The notes beneath the pieces are model-generated. The model made no database searches. It saw only the letters and a list, made by a program, of their open reading frames with translations, and was not told the origin of the DNA. A stretch of 64,000 nucleotides of DNA from positions 102,655 through 166,654 of the forward strand of contig NZ_UTBZ01000040.1 of the NCBI RefSeq assembly GCF_900580865.1. Direction: 5' to 3'. Positions 8,611-16,433 of this stretch are shown one piece after another. Made by a program: the position numbers and the translations under genes. This stretch comes from Pseudomonas viridiflava. Its GTDB lineage: Bacteria; Pseudomonadota; Gammaproteobacteria; Pseudomonadales; Pseudomonadaceae. The first letter of the stretch is position 1, and every line of letters begins with the position of its first letter.

Positions 8611-9420
8611 ATGGGCAATGTCCAGACCGCCGCCAGCGCAGAGGAATTGCTGTGGCGTCAGACGCCGGGTGGCGAGTTGGTCGATCTCGGCCGGCCGCAT
8701 CGTGTGCCGTTGGGGCAGTTGCGTTTGCAGCGTGCGCCCAAGGGCATTCTGAGTCGGCGCGAAACAATTCTGCTCGGCGTGCTCGCGCTGGTGGTGCATG
8801 GCGCGGTGATCTACTGGATCAGCCAGAAACCGACGCCAGTGCTGCCAATCGTGCCGCCGGAAATTCCGCCGATGACCATCGAGTTCTCGCGCCCGGCACC
8901 GCCAGCGCCACCGGCAGTCGAGCCGCCGCCACCTGCGCCAGTGGTTGAACCGCCACCGCCCGTGGAAGACGAACTGGCGGTAAAACCGCCGCCGCCCAAA
9001 CCCGTTCCGAAACCAAAGCCGGTGGTTAAACAGGCACTCAAACCAGCACCGAAAGCGGTTGAGCAACCACCGGCGCCGCCACAACCGGCAGCCCCGGTTG
9101 CCGCTCCAGCACCACCTGCTCCTCCCGCGCCGGCACCGGTAACCCCGGCATCAGCGAATGCCGCGTACCTGAAAAACCCGGCACCGGAATACCCGTCACT
9201 GGCTCAGCGTCGCGGTTGGGAAGGCACGGTGTTGCTGCGCGTGCATGTGTTGGCCAACGGCAAACCGGGTGAGATCCAGATAGCAAAAAGCAGTGGCCGG
9301 CAACAGCTCGACGACGCGGCGCTGAATGCCGTGAAGCGTTGGAGTTTTGTCCCGGCCAAGCAGGGTGATGTCGCCCAGGACGGCTGGGTCAGCGTGCCCA
9401 TCGATTTCAAGATTCATTAA
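8611..9420 (+). CDS. tonB: TonB energy-transducing protein
   Basis: TonB-family protein, 269 residues. The start at ATG 8611 follows AGGGAG. The cytoplasmic N-tail of about 50 residues is longer than in E. coli TonB. A single membrane anchor follows (ETILLGVLALVVHGAVIYWI), then a periplasmic Pro/Val/Lys-rich spacer (about residues 70-185), and the C-terminal TonB domain with NPAPEYPSLAQRRGWEGTV and a final GWVSVPIDFKIH strand. It couples the inner-membrane proton gradient to outer-membrane receptors. It leads a tonB-exbB-exbD operon, the same order as the P. aeruginosa tonB2-exbB1-exbD1 set. Placement among sulfur genes and the lack of a Fur box suggest it serves the two receptors in this window. 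Confidence 0.93.
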   Translation: MGNVQTAASAEELLWRQTPGGELVDLGRPHRVPLGQLRLQRAPKGILSRRETILLGVLALVVHGAVIYWISQKPTPVLPIVPPEIPPMTIEFSRPAPPAPPAVEPPPPAPVVEPPPPVEDELAVKPPPPKPVPKPKPVVKQALKPAPKAVEQPPAPPQPAAPVAAPAPPAPPAPAPVTPASANAAYLKNPAPEYPSLAQRRGWEGTVLLRVHVLANGKPGEIQIAKSSGRQQLDDAALNAVKRWSFVPAKQGDVAQDGWVSVPIDFKIH

Positions 9421-9465
9421 ACCGAAACCAAATTCGCGCGAAACGTTTACACGAGGGAATACATC

Positions 9466-10191
9466 ATGACGTTACTGGCATCTCCACTGGAATCCATCGA
9501 AAGCGCGGTGATCTGGCTGCTGGTGGTTTTTTCCGTCGCCACCTGGGGTCTGGCATTGCTCAAGGCTTGGCAGTTCGGGCGTCTGAAGGCGCAGGATCGG
9601 CGCTTTCATAAACGTTTCTGGGCAGCGTCGAGTCTCGACTCCGCCGCTGAATTAAGCGAGACCCAACCCGGCGCAGCCGCGCGAGTAGCACAAGCCGGTT
9701 ACGCGGCGATTCAGGTGGGCGAGGCGCCACAGGCCAATGATTTGAGCCAGGCGATCAACCATCAGGATCGCCTCGAGCGCGCCTTGCGCCAGCAGATCGT
9801 CCGCGAACGGCGTTCGCTGGAAACCGGTCTGGCGGTGGTCGCAAGTATTGGCAGCACCTCGCCGTTCATTGGTTTGTTCGGCACGGTGTGGGGAATCATG
9901 GAAGCGTTGAAAGGTATCAGCGCGGCTGGTTCGGCGAGCCTGGAAACGGTCGCCGGGCCGATCGGTGCAGCGCTGGTCGCCACGGGTGTGGGGATCGCCG
10001 TCGCGGTGCCGGCGGTACTGGTTTACAACTACTTTTTGCGTCGGTTGAAACTGACGGCGGCGGATCTTGATGATTTCGCCCACGACTTCTACAGCCTGGC
10101 GCAGAAGAGTGCGTTCCGCGTGTTGATCCATCCGACCGCGCACAAGGTCGCCGCGCCGGGCAACGCAGCAAAAGTGAAGGAGGCGTCCTGA
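9466..10191 (+). CDS. exbB: Biopolymer transport protein ExbB
   Basis: MotA/TolQ/ExbB proton-channel family, 241 residues, with three transmembrane segments: near residues 12-32, at the conserved IGSTSPFIGLFGTVWGIM (about 127-144), and GAALVATGVGIAVAVPAVLVYN (about 167-188). It forms the pentameric channel that, with ExbD, energises TonB in the inner membrane. It lies 45 bp after tonB and 1 bp before exbD, clearly one operon. Ribosome binding is via GAGGG ahead of ATG 9466. Confidence 0.95.
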   Translation: MTLLASPLESIESAVIWLLVVFSVATWGLALLKAWQFGRLKAQDRRFHKRFWAASSLDSAAELSETQPGAAARVAQAGYAAIQVGEAPQANDLSQAINHQDRLERALRQQIVRERRSLETGLAVVASIGSTSPFIGLFGTVWGIMEALKGISAAGSASLETVAGPIGAALVATGVGIAVAVPAVLVYNYFLRRLKLTAADLDDFAHDFYSLAQKSAFRVLIHPTAHKVAAPGNAAKVKEAS

Positions 10192-10192
10192 T

Positions 10193-10594
10193 ATGGCCTT
10201 CTCCACGCAAGACAGTGATGAGGTGCTCAGCGAGATCAACGTGACGCCGCTGGTGGATGTGATGCTGGTGCTGCTGGTGGTGTTTATCGTCACCGCGCCG
10301 CTGCTGACCAACGCGATCCCGATCAACCTGCCGAAGACTGAAGCGGTGGCGCCGGTCGAGCAGAAGGATCCGCTGGTGGTGAGCATCGACGGCGCCGGCA
10401 AGCTGTTTATCAACAAGGATGAAATTCAGCCGGACTTGCTGGAATTCAACCTCAAGTCGGCCAAGGCCAAAGACCCGGAAGTGCGTGTGCAATTGCAGGC
10501 GGATGATGGGGTGAACTACGGCGAAGTGGCACGGGCGATGGCTTCGATTGAACGGGCGGGGATTACCAAGTTGTCGGTGATTACTGCGCGGTGA
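10193..10594 (+). CDS. exbD: Biopolymer transport protein ExbD
   Basis: ExbD/TolR family, 133 residues. It has a short cytoplasmic N-terminus, then one membrane helix carrying the essential aspartate (NVTPLVDVMLVLLVVFIV), and a periplasmic domain ending ITKLSVITAR. It is the partner of ExbB in the TonB motor. The start lies 1 bp after the exbB stop, with AAGGAGG upstream inside exbB. It is the last gene of the operon, followed by an intrinsic terminator. Confidence 0.95.
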   Translation: MAFSTQDSDEVLSEINVTPLVDVMLVLLVVFIVTAPLLTNAIPINLPKTEAVAPVEQKDPLVVSIDGAGKLFINKDEIQPDLLEFNLKSAKAKDPEVRVQLQADDGVNYGEVARAMASIERAGITKLSVITAR

Positions 10595-10613
10595 CAGGAT
10601 TTACGTTTTTCCG

Positions 10614-10648
10614 GGGCCGTCTCCTTGGCAGGGTGCGGCCCTTTTTTT
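10614..10648 (+). terminator. Intrinsic terminator of tonB-exbB-exbD
   Basis: GGGCCG (10614-10619) pairs with CGGCCC (10636-10641), followed at once by seven Ts. It is 20 bp after the exbD stop. Confidence 0.8.
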
Positions 10649-10670
10649 ATTTCTGGCATTAGAAGCAAAG

Positions 10671-10847
10671 CCCTCACCCTAGCCCTCCCGAAACGTCGGA
10701 CCGCCCAGAGGGAGAGGGGACCGACCGTGGTGATTGTTCAAGGTACGCCGACCTGAGATTTCGAGTCGAACTCAGGATTTGAACGCCGTGAAGATCGGCC
10801 CCCTTTCCCCCTCGCCCCCCGTGGGGGAGAGGGCTGGGGTGAGGGGG
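10671..10847. repeat. Intergenic inverted-repeat element, copy 2
   Basis: Same family as 1957-2148. The left end is of the CCCGAAACGTCGGACCGCCC subtype. Core motifs (GTACGCCGACCTGA, GTCGAACTCAGG) are degenerate. The right end is GGGGGAGAGGGCTGGGGTGA. Confidence 0.8.
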
Positions 10848-10890
10848 AAAAGATTTCAAGCCATGCACAAACCTCATATTCATTTCAGGT

Positions 10891-10925
10891 CTTAATAAAT
10901 AGCTTCTTATTCCTTAACGAATATA
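10891..10925 (+). promoter_or_regulatory. Sulfur-type box upstream of the hydrolase gene
   Basis: AAATAGCTTCTTATTCCTT (TTATTCC at 10907-10913) nearly repeats the sequence before the amino-acid ABC operon (AAATAGCCTTCTTATTCCTT at 14,169-14,188) and resembles the element before atsK. It lies about 65 bp ahead of the ATG at 10978, a suitable place for an activator. CysB is the likely binder. Confidence 0.45.
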
Positions 10926-10977
10926 AATCCCCTCCCTATACTCGTTCAGGAACAGACACGACGCAGGAGAGCTCCCC

Positions 10978-11559
10978 ATGCGCAACGAATCAATCCGCTA
11001 CCTGATTGTGCCGGGCTGGCAAGGATCGCCAGAAGATCATTGGCAAAGCCACTGGCAAAACAGCCTGCCGAACAGCGCGCGGGTCGAGCAGGCCGATTGG
11101 CTGACGCCGCGTCGTGAAGACTGGGTGGCGGCATTGGCCGAGGCGATCACCGCTGACAGCACGCCAGTGATTCTTATCGCCCACAGTCTCGGCTGCATCA
11201 CCGTTGCCCATTGGGCGGCCACTGCGCCGCTGCAATACCTGCGGCAGGTGCGTGGCGCCTTGCTGGTCGCGCCAGCCGATGTCGAGCGCCCGGCCTGCGC
11301 GCCGGCGTTGCGTAACTTCGCACCGATTCCGACCGATCTGCTGCCATTTCCGAGCCAGGTCGTCAGCTCCGACAACGACGCCGCCGTCAGTGCGCCACGC
11401 GCGCTGGAGCTGGCGCGCAACTGGGGCGCCGAGGCGGGGATTCTCGCCGGTGCCGGGCACATCAACGTCAAGTCCGGGCATCAGCGTTGGGAGCAGGGGT
11501 TTGCTTATCTCTATCGCCTGCAAAACCGCATGGAACACCACGCTCGCCGCCGCGCCTGA
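10978..11559 (+). CDS. Small alpha/beta hydrolase (RBBP9/YdeN family)
   Basis: Alpha/beta-hydrolase of 193 residues, the usual size for the RBBP9/YdeN serine-hydrolase family. It has the N-terminal strand with the family motif VPGWQGSPEDHWQSHW, the nucleophile elbow AHSLGC (Ser about 64), an acidic residue in SSDNDAA (about 128), and the catalytic His in GAGHINVKSG (about 161). GGAG lies 8-9 bp before the start. Substrates of this family are poorly known, probably small esters or thioesters. A sulfur-type box upstream and the short gap to the sigma54-type regulator (54 bp) suggest a two-gene unit induced by sulfur limitation. Confidence 0.85.
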   Translation: MRNESIRYLIVPGWQGSPEDHWQSHWQNSLPNSARVEQADWLTPRREDWVAALAEAITADSTPVILIAHSLGCITVAHWAATAPLQYLRQVRGALLVAPADVERPACAPALRNFAPIPTDLLPFPSQVVSSDNDAAVSAPRALELARNWGAEAGILAGAGHINVKSGHQRWEQGFAYLYRLQNRMEHHARRRA

Positions 11560-11613
11560 TTTTTATTTCTTTCAACGCCCCCGTCTCCCGGCGGTTTTGG
11601 GCGGGAGTCTGCC

Positions 11614-12546
11614 ATGAGTTTCGAAACCTTCGGTCAGCCGTTGCTGACCTTTCCCGATGCGGAAAAAAGTCCCCTGAGCATTCGCGCCAAAGCGCTGGTG
11701 TTTGTCGACCCACGCTCGCGTCAGTTGCGCGAGGAGTTGGAGCTATTAGCCCCGCGTGCGATTTCAGTATTGATTCGCGGTGAGACGGGGACAGGTAAAG
11801 AGCTGCTCGCCCGGCACATCCATCGCGCCAGTGATCGCAGCGGCTTATTCGTCTCGGTCAATTGCGGAGCCATCAGCCCGACCTACGCCGACGCGGAACT
11901 GTTCGGCTATGCCGCCGGCACCTACAGCGGTTCGGCGAGCAGTCGCGCCGGATGGTTCGGTTCGGCCAATGGCGGCACCTTGTATCTGGATGAAATCGGC
12001 GACTTGCCGCTGCCGATCCAGATCAAACTGCTCGCCGCACTGGAGAACCACGAAGTGACCCGTGTCGGTGCGCATCAGCCGAGCCCGGTGGATGTGCGTC
12101 TGGTCGCGGCGACCAGCATCGATCTGGCGCAAGCGGTGGACGCTGGAAAATTCCATGAGCGGCTCTATCACTACCTGAGCGAAGGGCAACTGGAACTGCC
12201 CGCCTTGCGCGCACGCATCGGCGACATTCTTTCGCTGGCCGAATATTTTCTCGGCATCTATAGCCAGCGCCTCGACTTGCCGGTGCCGCTGATCAGCGAA
12301 GCGGCGCAGCACGTGCTCGAACAACACAGCTGGCCGGGCAACACCCGCGAGCTGGAAAACGTCATTCACTTTGCCCTGCTGGTGAGCACCGGCGACGAGA
12401 TTCTGCCGGAGCATCTGAATCTGCCCGAGGTGTCTGCGCCGCAGCTTCAGATCGAACGGCTGGTTGCACAAATCAACATCGGCGGCAGCTTCGATGAGCG
12501 TAAGGCATTGAAAGATTTGCTGATTCGTTTGGGGGAGGCGTTGTAA
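11614..12546 (+). CDS. Sigma54-type AAA+ regulator lacking clear DNA-binding domain
   Basis: Enhancer-binding-protein-like AAA+ ATPase, 310 residues. It has no receiver or GAF domain; the AAA+ core starts almost at once. Walker A is GETGTGKE (about residue 56), Walker B is GGTLYLDEIGD, and C-terminal WPGNTRELENV is present. Two features are odd. The sigma54-contact loop, normally GAFTGA, reads GTYSGS. After EHLNLPE only about 45 residues remain, with no recognisable Fis-type helix-turn-helix. It may act without specific DNA binding, act through a partner, or be a diverged relative of SfnR, the sigma54 activator of sulfone genes. The neighbouring sulfur genes favour the last lineage. Confidence 0.82.
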   Translation: MSFETFGQPLLTFPDAEKSPLSIRAKALVFVDPRSRQLREELELLAPRAISVLIRGETGTGKELLARHIHRASDRSGLFVSVNCGAISPTYADAELFGYAAGTYSGSASSRAGWFGSANGGTLYLDEIGDLPLPIQIKLLAALENHEVTRVGAHQPSPVDVRLVAATSIDLAQAVDAGKFHERLYHYLSEGQLELPALRARIGDILSLAEYFLGIYSQRLDLPVPLISEAAQHVLEQHSWPGNTRELENVIHFALLVSTGDEILPEHLNLPEVSAPQLQIERLVAQINIGGSFDERKALKDLLIRLGEAL

Positions 12547-12712
12547 CCGTTTCGTTCAACATGAACAAAATGGAATATGAAGCTGAATAAACGTTATTGT
12601 CCGGGAATAAAAAATCCCGGTATTGTCCGCCCCACGCCAGCGATATCACTTCACTGGCACACGTATTAATGCCGTCGTCGATGACGACCGTGATTTTCGA
12701 TAAGGACACTGC
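12547..12712. promoter_or_regulatory. Upstream region of orphan metQ
   Basis: GGAATATG at 12572-12579 is the shared sulfur-gene box. CCGGGA-N8-TCCCGG at 12601-12620 is a small hairpin flanked by the direct repeat TATTGTCCG, possibly the terminator of the preceding regulator or an operator. AAGGA precedes the metQ start. Confidence 0.4.
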
Positions 12713-13510
12713 ATGAAAAAGGTTCTGTTGTTTACCGCATTGGCGGCTGCTCTGACTGCTTCCCTGGCCAATGCCGGCGAGAAACTGGTGGTTGCTGCGA
12801 CCCCGGTGCCGCACGCTGAAATCCTTGAGCTGATCAAACCGACCCTGGCCAAAGAAGGCGTGGATCTGGAAATCAAGGTGTTCACCGACTACGTTCAGCC
12901 GAACGTACAGGTCGGCGAGAAGCGTCTGGACGCCAACTACTTCCAGACCCTGCCGTATCTGAACAGCTTCAACCAGGGCAAATACAAGGACGACAAATCC
13001 AAGTACCTGGTGACTGTGCAGGGCGTGCACGTTGAACCGTTCGGTGGTTACTCGAGCAAGTACAAGACCCTGGCTGAACTGCCGGACGGCGCGACCATCG
13101 CCATCCCGAACGAAGGCAGCAACAGCGGCCGTGCGCTGATCCTGCTGCAGAAGGCTGGCCTGATCGAGCTGAAAGACCCGAAAAATGCTCTGGCAACGCC
13201 GAAAGACATCGCTAAGAACCCGCACAACTTCAAGTTCAAGGAACTGGAATCGGCGCTGCTGCCACGCGTTCTGAAAGAAGTTGATCTGGACATGATCAAC
13301 ACCAACTACGCGCTGGAAGCCAAGCTGAACCCGCAGAAAGATGCGCTGGTGATTGAAGGCGCTGATTCGCCGTACGTGAACTTCCTGGTGGCCCGTGAGG
13401 ACAACAAGAACAGCGACGCGATCCAGAAACTGGCCAAAGCCCTGACCAGCCCGGAAGTCAAAGCGTTCATCGAGAAGAAGTACAACGGCGCGGTACTGCC
13501 GGCGTTCTGA
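12713..13510 (+). CDS. metQ: MetQ/NlpA-family substrate-binding protein (orphan)
   Basis: Periplasmic methionine-type binding protein of the NlpA/MetQ family, 265 residues. The signal peptide is MKKVLLFTALAAALTASLANA, with no lipobox cysteine, so it is probably soluble. Family motifs include TPVPHAEILE, VFTDYVQPN, DANYFQTLPYL and PNEGSNSGRALILLQKAGLI. No metN or metI accompanies it; it may feed the MetNI pair at 27,199-28,954 or one elsewhere. The ligand could be methionine, methionine sulfoxide or another thioether. It is preceded by a sulfur-type box and followed by a strong terminator, so it is a single-gene unit. Many lysines and clean codons suggest high expression. Confidence 0.9.
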   Translation: MKKVLLFTALAAALTASLANAGEKLVVAATPVPHAEILELIKPTLAKEGVDLEIKVFTDYVQPNVQVGEKRLDANYFQTLPYLNSFNQGKYKDDKSKYLVTVQGVHVEPFGGYSSKYKTLAELPDGATIAIPNEGSNSGRALILLQKAGLIELKDPKNALATPKDIAKNPHNFKFKELESALLPRVLKEVDLDMINTNYALEAKLNPQKDALVIEGADSPYVNFLVAREDNKNSDAIQKLAKALTSPEVKAFIEKKYNGAVLPAF

Positions 13511-13542
13511 TCTGACGCTTGAGTGAACCCCTTCAAGGTGTG

Positions 13543-13579
13543 AAAACGCCGATGGCCAGTGATGGTCATCGGCGTTTTT
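13543..13579 (+). terminator. Intrinsic terminator of metQ
   Basis: AAAACGCCGATG and CATCGGCGTTTT pair perfectly (12 bp), with further pairing inside the loop, ending in a T-run. It is 33 bp after the stop codon. Confidence 0.88.
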
Positions 13580-13597
13580 GTGTGTGCGTTGGAAAAG

Positions 13598-13945
13598 CCC
13601 CTCACCCTAGCCCTCCCGAAACGTCGGACCGCCCAGAGGGAGAGGGGACTGATTGGGGGATGCTGTAGAGGTACGCCGACCTGATATGGCTGTACCGAAT
13701 CCATAATCGATAAGGTCTTTCAGGTCTATGTTTGACGAAAGACACTGCGGTCGGCCCCCTCTCCCACCGGGAGAGGGCTTGGGAGAGGGCTTGGGAGAGA
13801 GGACTGATCGGGGGATGCTGTAGAAGTACGCCGACGTGAAAGATTTCTGCTGAATCCATAATCGACTCGATCTTTCAGGTCGATGTAAATCGCCATACAC
13901 CTCGGTCGGCCCCCTCTCCCTCGGGGAGAGGGCTGGGGTGAGGGT
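13598..13945. repeat. Intergenic inverted-repeat element, tandem dimer (copy 3)
   Basis: Two units of the family at 1957-2148 in direct tandem, sharing the internal GGGAGAGGGCTTGGGAGAG junction. Both units contain GGGGGATGCTGTAGA-GTACGCCGAC and AATCCATAATCGA. The outer left end is of the CCCGAAACGTCGGACCGCCC subtype. This is the only dimer in the window. Confidence 0.82.
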
Positions 13946-13973
13946 GCTGTTGATCTTGACCTTGACCTTGACC

Positions 13974-14066
13974 TCAGGCCACTTGAGCCTTCAACGCCCT
14001 TCGCAACGCCACCAACAATTTCAAAATTTCCTGCGGATCCAGTCGCTGCGGCACTTTTACGTCCAT
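13974..14066 (-). CDS. Candidate 30-residue micro-protein
   Basis: A short ORF of 30 residues plus stop, starting MDVKVPQRLDPQEILKLL and ending LKAQVA. AAGGA lies 7 bp before the ATG, which is better than for many long genes here. The product would be one basic amphipathic helix (about residues 11-29, pattern ILKLLVALRRALKA). It is not recognised from any family. Upstream on its strand lies the sulfur-type box AAGGAATAAGAAGG (14,175-14,188), shared with the divergent amino-acid ABC operon, so it may be co-induced. It could be a regulatory or membrane-active peptide, or the ORF could be chance. Evidence is limited to the ribosome site and clean codon content. Confidence 0.5.
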   Translation of the reverse strand: MDVKVPQRLDPQEILKLLVALRRALKAQVA

Positions 14067-14348
14067 GTTCTCTTCCTTGTTATGGGTTTGGCCGGGGAAG
14101 TCTGGCCAAAAGCTGTTCATCCTTGGAGGGCTTTCGTGAAAAAAAGATCCTTCCTACAGCGCAAAGGAAAATAGCCTTCTTATTCCTTCCCGGCAAACCC
14201 ACAAGATAGTTTTTTGGGTGATATCAATATGCTTTAACGGTATTTAAATTCTTGTTTTTATACCTATAAAGTCGGTGCTTGCCGGACAGCCACCCGCTGC
14301 CCATGGACTGCACCACCGTCGCTTACCGAGCGGCGTTCAGGACGTTTC
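14067..14348. promoter_or_regulatory. Control region of the amino-acid ABC operon
   Basis: Contains AAATAGCCTTCTTATTCCTT (TTATTCC at 14180-14186), almost the same as the box at 10,897-10,915. An AT-rich stretch with possible -10 sequences follows near 14,240-14,265. No coding sequence is seen between 14,067 and 14,348. Confidence 0.42.
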
Positions 14349-15014
14349 ATGACCTTCGATTACGCATTTATCCTCAGCACCCTGCCGGCGTTTCTCAAAG
14401 CCGTGGGCGTGACGCTGCAGGTCGGATTCATCGCCATCGGCACCTCGCTGTTGGTGGCGCTGCTCAACGCGACGATTCTGGTGTTCCGCACGCCTTACCT
14501 GCAAAAGCTGGTCGGCCTGTACGTAGAGCTGGCGCGTAACACGCCGCTGCTGATCCAGTTGTTCTTCGTCTACTTCGCCTTGCCTGCAGTGGGAATCCAG
14601 GTGTCCGGTTTCACCGCTGCGATCATCACCATGACCTTCCTCGGCGGTGCCTACCTTACCGAAGTGTTGCGTGCCGGCGTCGATGCGGTGCCGCTGGCGC
14701 AACTGGAATCAGGGCGTTCCATCGGCCTGTCCCACGGCCAGTTGCTGCGCTACGTAATCCTGCCGCAAGCGGGAATCCTCAGCCTGCCGTCGCTGTTCGC
14801 CAATTTCATTTTCCTGCTCAAGGAAACCACCGTGGTCTCGGCGGTGGCGGTGCCGGAAATTCTCTACACCACCAAGAGCTACATCGCGCTCTATTACAAA
14901 ACCTACGAAATGCTCGCCGTGCTGACGCTGATCTGCGTGCTGTTGTTCTTGCCGCTGTCGTTGCTGCTCAGCCGTCTGGAAAGGAGGCTCCAGCATGGCC
15001 AGTTCGGGTCTTGA
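14349..15014 (+). CDS. Polar amino-acid ABC transporter permease (first)
   Basis: HisM/GlnP-type inner-membrane permease, 221 residues, with about five membrane segments. It contains the ELARNTPLLIQLFFVYFALP motif and the EAA loop ESGRSIGLSHGQLLRYVILPQA that docks the ATPase. It is the first of four overlapping genes (permease, permease, ATPase, binding protein). The ATG at 14349 follows AGGA. Its position under a sulfur-type box suggests uptake of a sulfur amino acid such as cystine, lanthionine or a thioether, but the substrate is not readable. Confidence 0.9.
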   Translation: MTFDYAFILSTLPAFLKAVGVTLQVGFIAIGTSLLVALLNATILVFRTPYLQKLVGLYVELARNTPLLIQLFFVYFALPAVGIQVSGFTAAIITMTFLGGAYLTEVLRAGVDAVPLAQLESGRSIGLSHGQLLRYVILPQAGILSLPSLFANFIFLLKETTVVSAVAVPEILYTTKSYIALYYKTYEMLAVLTLICVLLFLPLSLLLSRLERRLQHGQFGS

Positions 15015-15654
15015 GTTGCTCTGGGTGTCGTTGCCGCAATTGGCCAAAGGCGCCGGTCAAACCCTGTCGATCTCGTTTCTGAGCATCGCCATCAGTACTG
15101 TCGGTGGTGTGCTCTATGGCGTGTTGCGCACGCTCAACATTGCGTGGCTGAACGCGATCCTGCGGGTGTATCTGGAGCTGTTCCGGGCGATCCCGGTGCT
15201 GGTCTGGTTGTACCTGTTGTTCTTCGGCTTGCCGATTTTCTTTGGCCTGAGCATTCCCAGTTTTTGGTGCGCGGTGCTGGTGCTTTCGCTGTGGGGCGCC
15301 AGCGAGGTGGGCGAGGTGGCGCGCGGCGCACTGCATTCGTTGCCACGCGGGCAGCGTGAAGCAGGGCTGTCGATTGGCTTGAACGCCGCGCAACTCTACG
15401 GCTACGTGTTGCTGCCGCAAGCGCTGAAACGCATGACGCCGCCGACCATCAACGTCTACACGCGGATCATCAAGACCAGCTCGCTGGCGGTGCTCATCGG
15501 TGTGGTCGACGTAATCAAGGTCGGCCAGCAGATCATCGAGCGTACTTACGAATCGGTGCTGATCTACGGCGTGCTGTTTCTGTTTTTCTTTTTCATCTGC
15601 TACCCGCTCTCGGCCGCCTCGCGCGTGCTGGAGCGGCGCTGGACGCAAGCATGA
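14995..15654 (+). CDS. Polar amino-acid ABC transporter permease (second)
   Basis: Second HisM/GlnP-type permease, 219 residues, overlapping the first by 20 bp. The EAA loop REAGLSIGLNAAQLYGYVLL is intact, and YLELFRAIPVLVWLYLLFFG is the typical N-terminal permease segment. With the 14,349 product it should make a heterodimeric membrane channel. An in-gene AGGAGG just upstream serves as ribosome binding site. Confidence 0.9.
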   Translation: MASSGLELLWVSLPQLAKGAGQTLSISFLSIAISTVGGVLYGVLRTLNIAWLNAILRVYLELFRAIPVLVWLYLLFFGLPIFFGLSIPSFWCAVLVLSLWGASEVGEVARGALHSLPRGQREAGLSIGLNAAQLYGYVLLPQALKRMTPPTINVYTRIIKTSSLAVLIGVVDVIKVGQQIIERTYESVLIYGVLFLFFFFICYPLSAASRVLERRWTQA

Positions 15655-16433
15655 GCGCATTGATCGAATTTCACGGTTTCAACAAATTCTACGGCGAGCA
15701 GCAAGTGCTCAACGGCATCGACCTGCAAGTGCAGAGCGGCGAAGTGATCGTCATCCTCGGCCCCAGCGGCTGCGGCAAAAGCACCTTGCTGCGTTGCCTC
15801 AACGGTCTGGAAGAGGCGCACAGCGGCAGCCTGAAGTTTCTTGGCCGTGAGCTGCTGGGCAAGTCCACTGACTGGCGTGAAATCCGTCAGCAGATCGGCA
15901 TGGTCTTCCAGAGTTATCACCTGTTTCCGCACATGAGCGTGCTCGACAATCTGTTGCTTGGCCCGCTCAAAGTGCAGAAGCGTCAACGCCGCGAAGCGCA
16001 GCAACAAGCCGAAGCCTTGCTCGAACGCGTTGGCCTCGCGGACAAGCGCGATGCCTTCCCGCGTCAGCTCTCCGGCGGCCAGCAGCAACGCATCGCCATC
16101 GTGCGCTCGTTGTGCATGAACCCACGGGTGATGCTCTTCGACGAAGTCACCGCCGCCCTCGATCCGGAGATGGTCAAGGAAGTTTTGCAGGTCATTCAGG
16201 GCCTCGCTCGCGAAGGCATGACCCTGTTGATCGTCACCCATGAAATGGCCTTCGCCCGCGCGGTGGCCGACCGCATCGTGTTCATGGATGCCGGGCGCAT
16301 CCTTGAACAGAACCCGCCCGAGATTTTCTTTACGAACCCGCAAACCGCACGCGCGCAGCAGTTTCTGGAGAAGTTCTCCTTCGTGGCAACACTGCCAAAA
16401 ACGAATTCGACAAAGGAACTGGAACTGTTATGA
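15651..16433 (+). CDS. Polar amino-acid ABC transporter ATPase
   Basis: ABC ATPase, 260 residues, typical of the GlnQ/HisP family. Walker A is GPSGCGKST, the signature is LSGGQQQR, and Walker B is VMLFDEVTAALDPE (Val where Pro or Ala is usual). The H-loop is VTHEMAFA. It overlaps the upstream permease and the downstream binding-protein gene by 4 bp each, implying tight translational coupling. It powers uptake by the 14,349/14,995 permease pair. Confidence 0.93.
   Translation: MSALIEFHGFNKFYGEQQVLNGIDLQVQSGEVIVILGPSGCGKSTLLRCLNGLEEAHSGSLKFLGRELLGKSTDWREIRQQIGMVFQSYHLFPHMSVLDNLLLGPLKVQKRQRREAQQQAEALLERVGLADKRDAFPRQLSGGQQQRIAIVRSLCMNPRVMLFDEVTAALDPEMVKEVLQVIQGLAREGMTLLIVTHEMAFARAVADRIVFMDAGRILEQNPPEIFFTNPQTARAQQFLEKFSFVATLPKTNSTKELELL

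Noticed and set aside
12640..12712. Possible sigma54 promoter (TGGCAC at about 12,654) upstream of metQ
   Set aside because: The -12 element is wrong: GC is not found 10 bp after the GG, so the -24/-12 spacing fails.
13938..14174. 78-codon plus-strand open frame over the repeat end and micro-ORF
   Set aside because: It begins inside the repeat element, has no ribosome site, and overlaps the better supported minus-strand micro-ORF.
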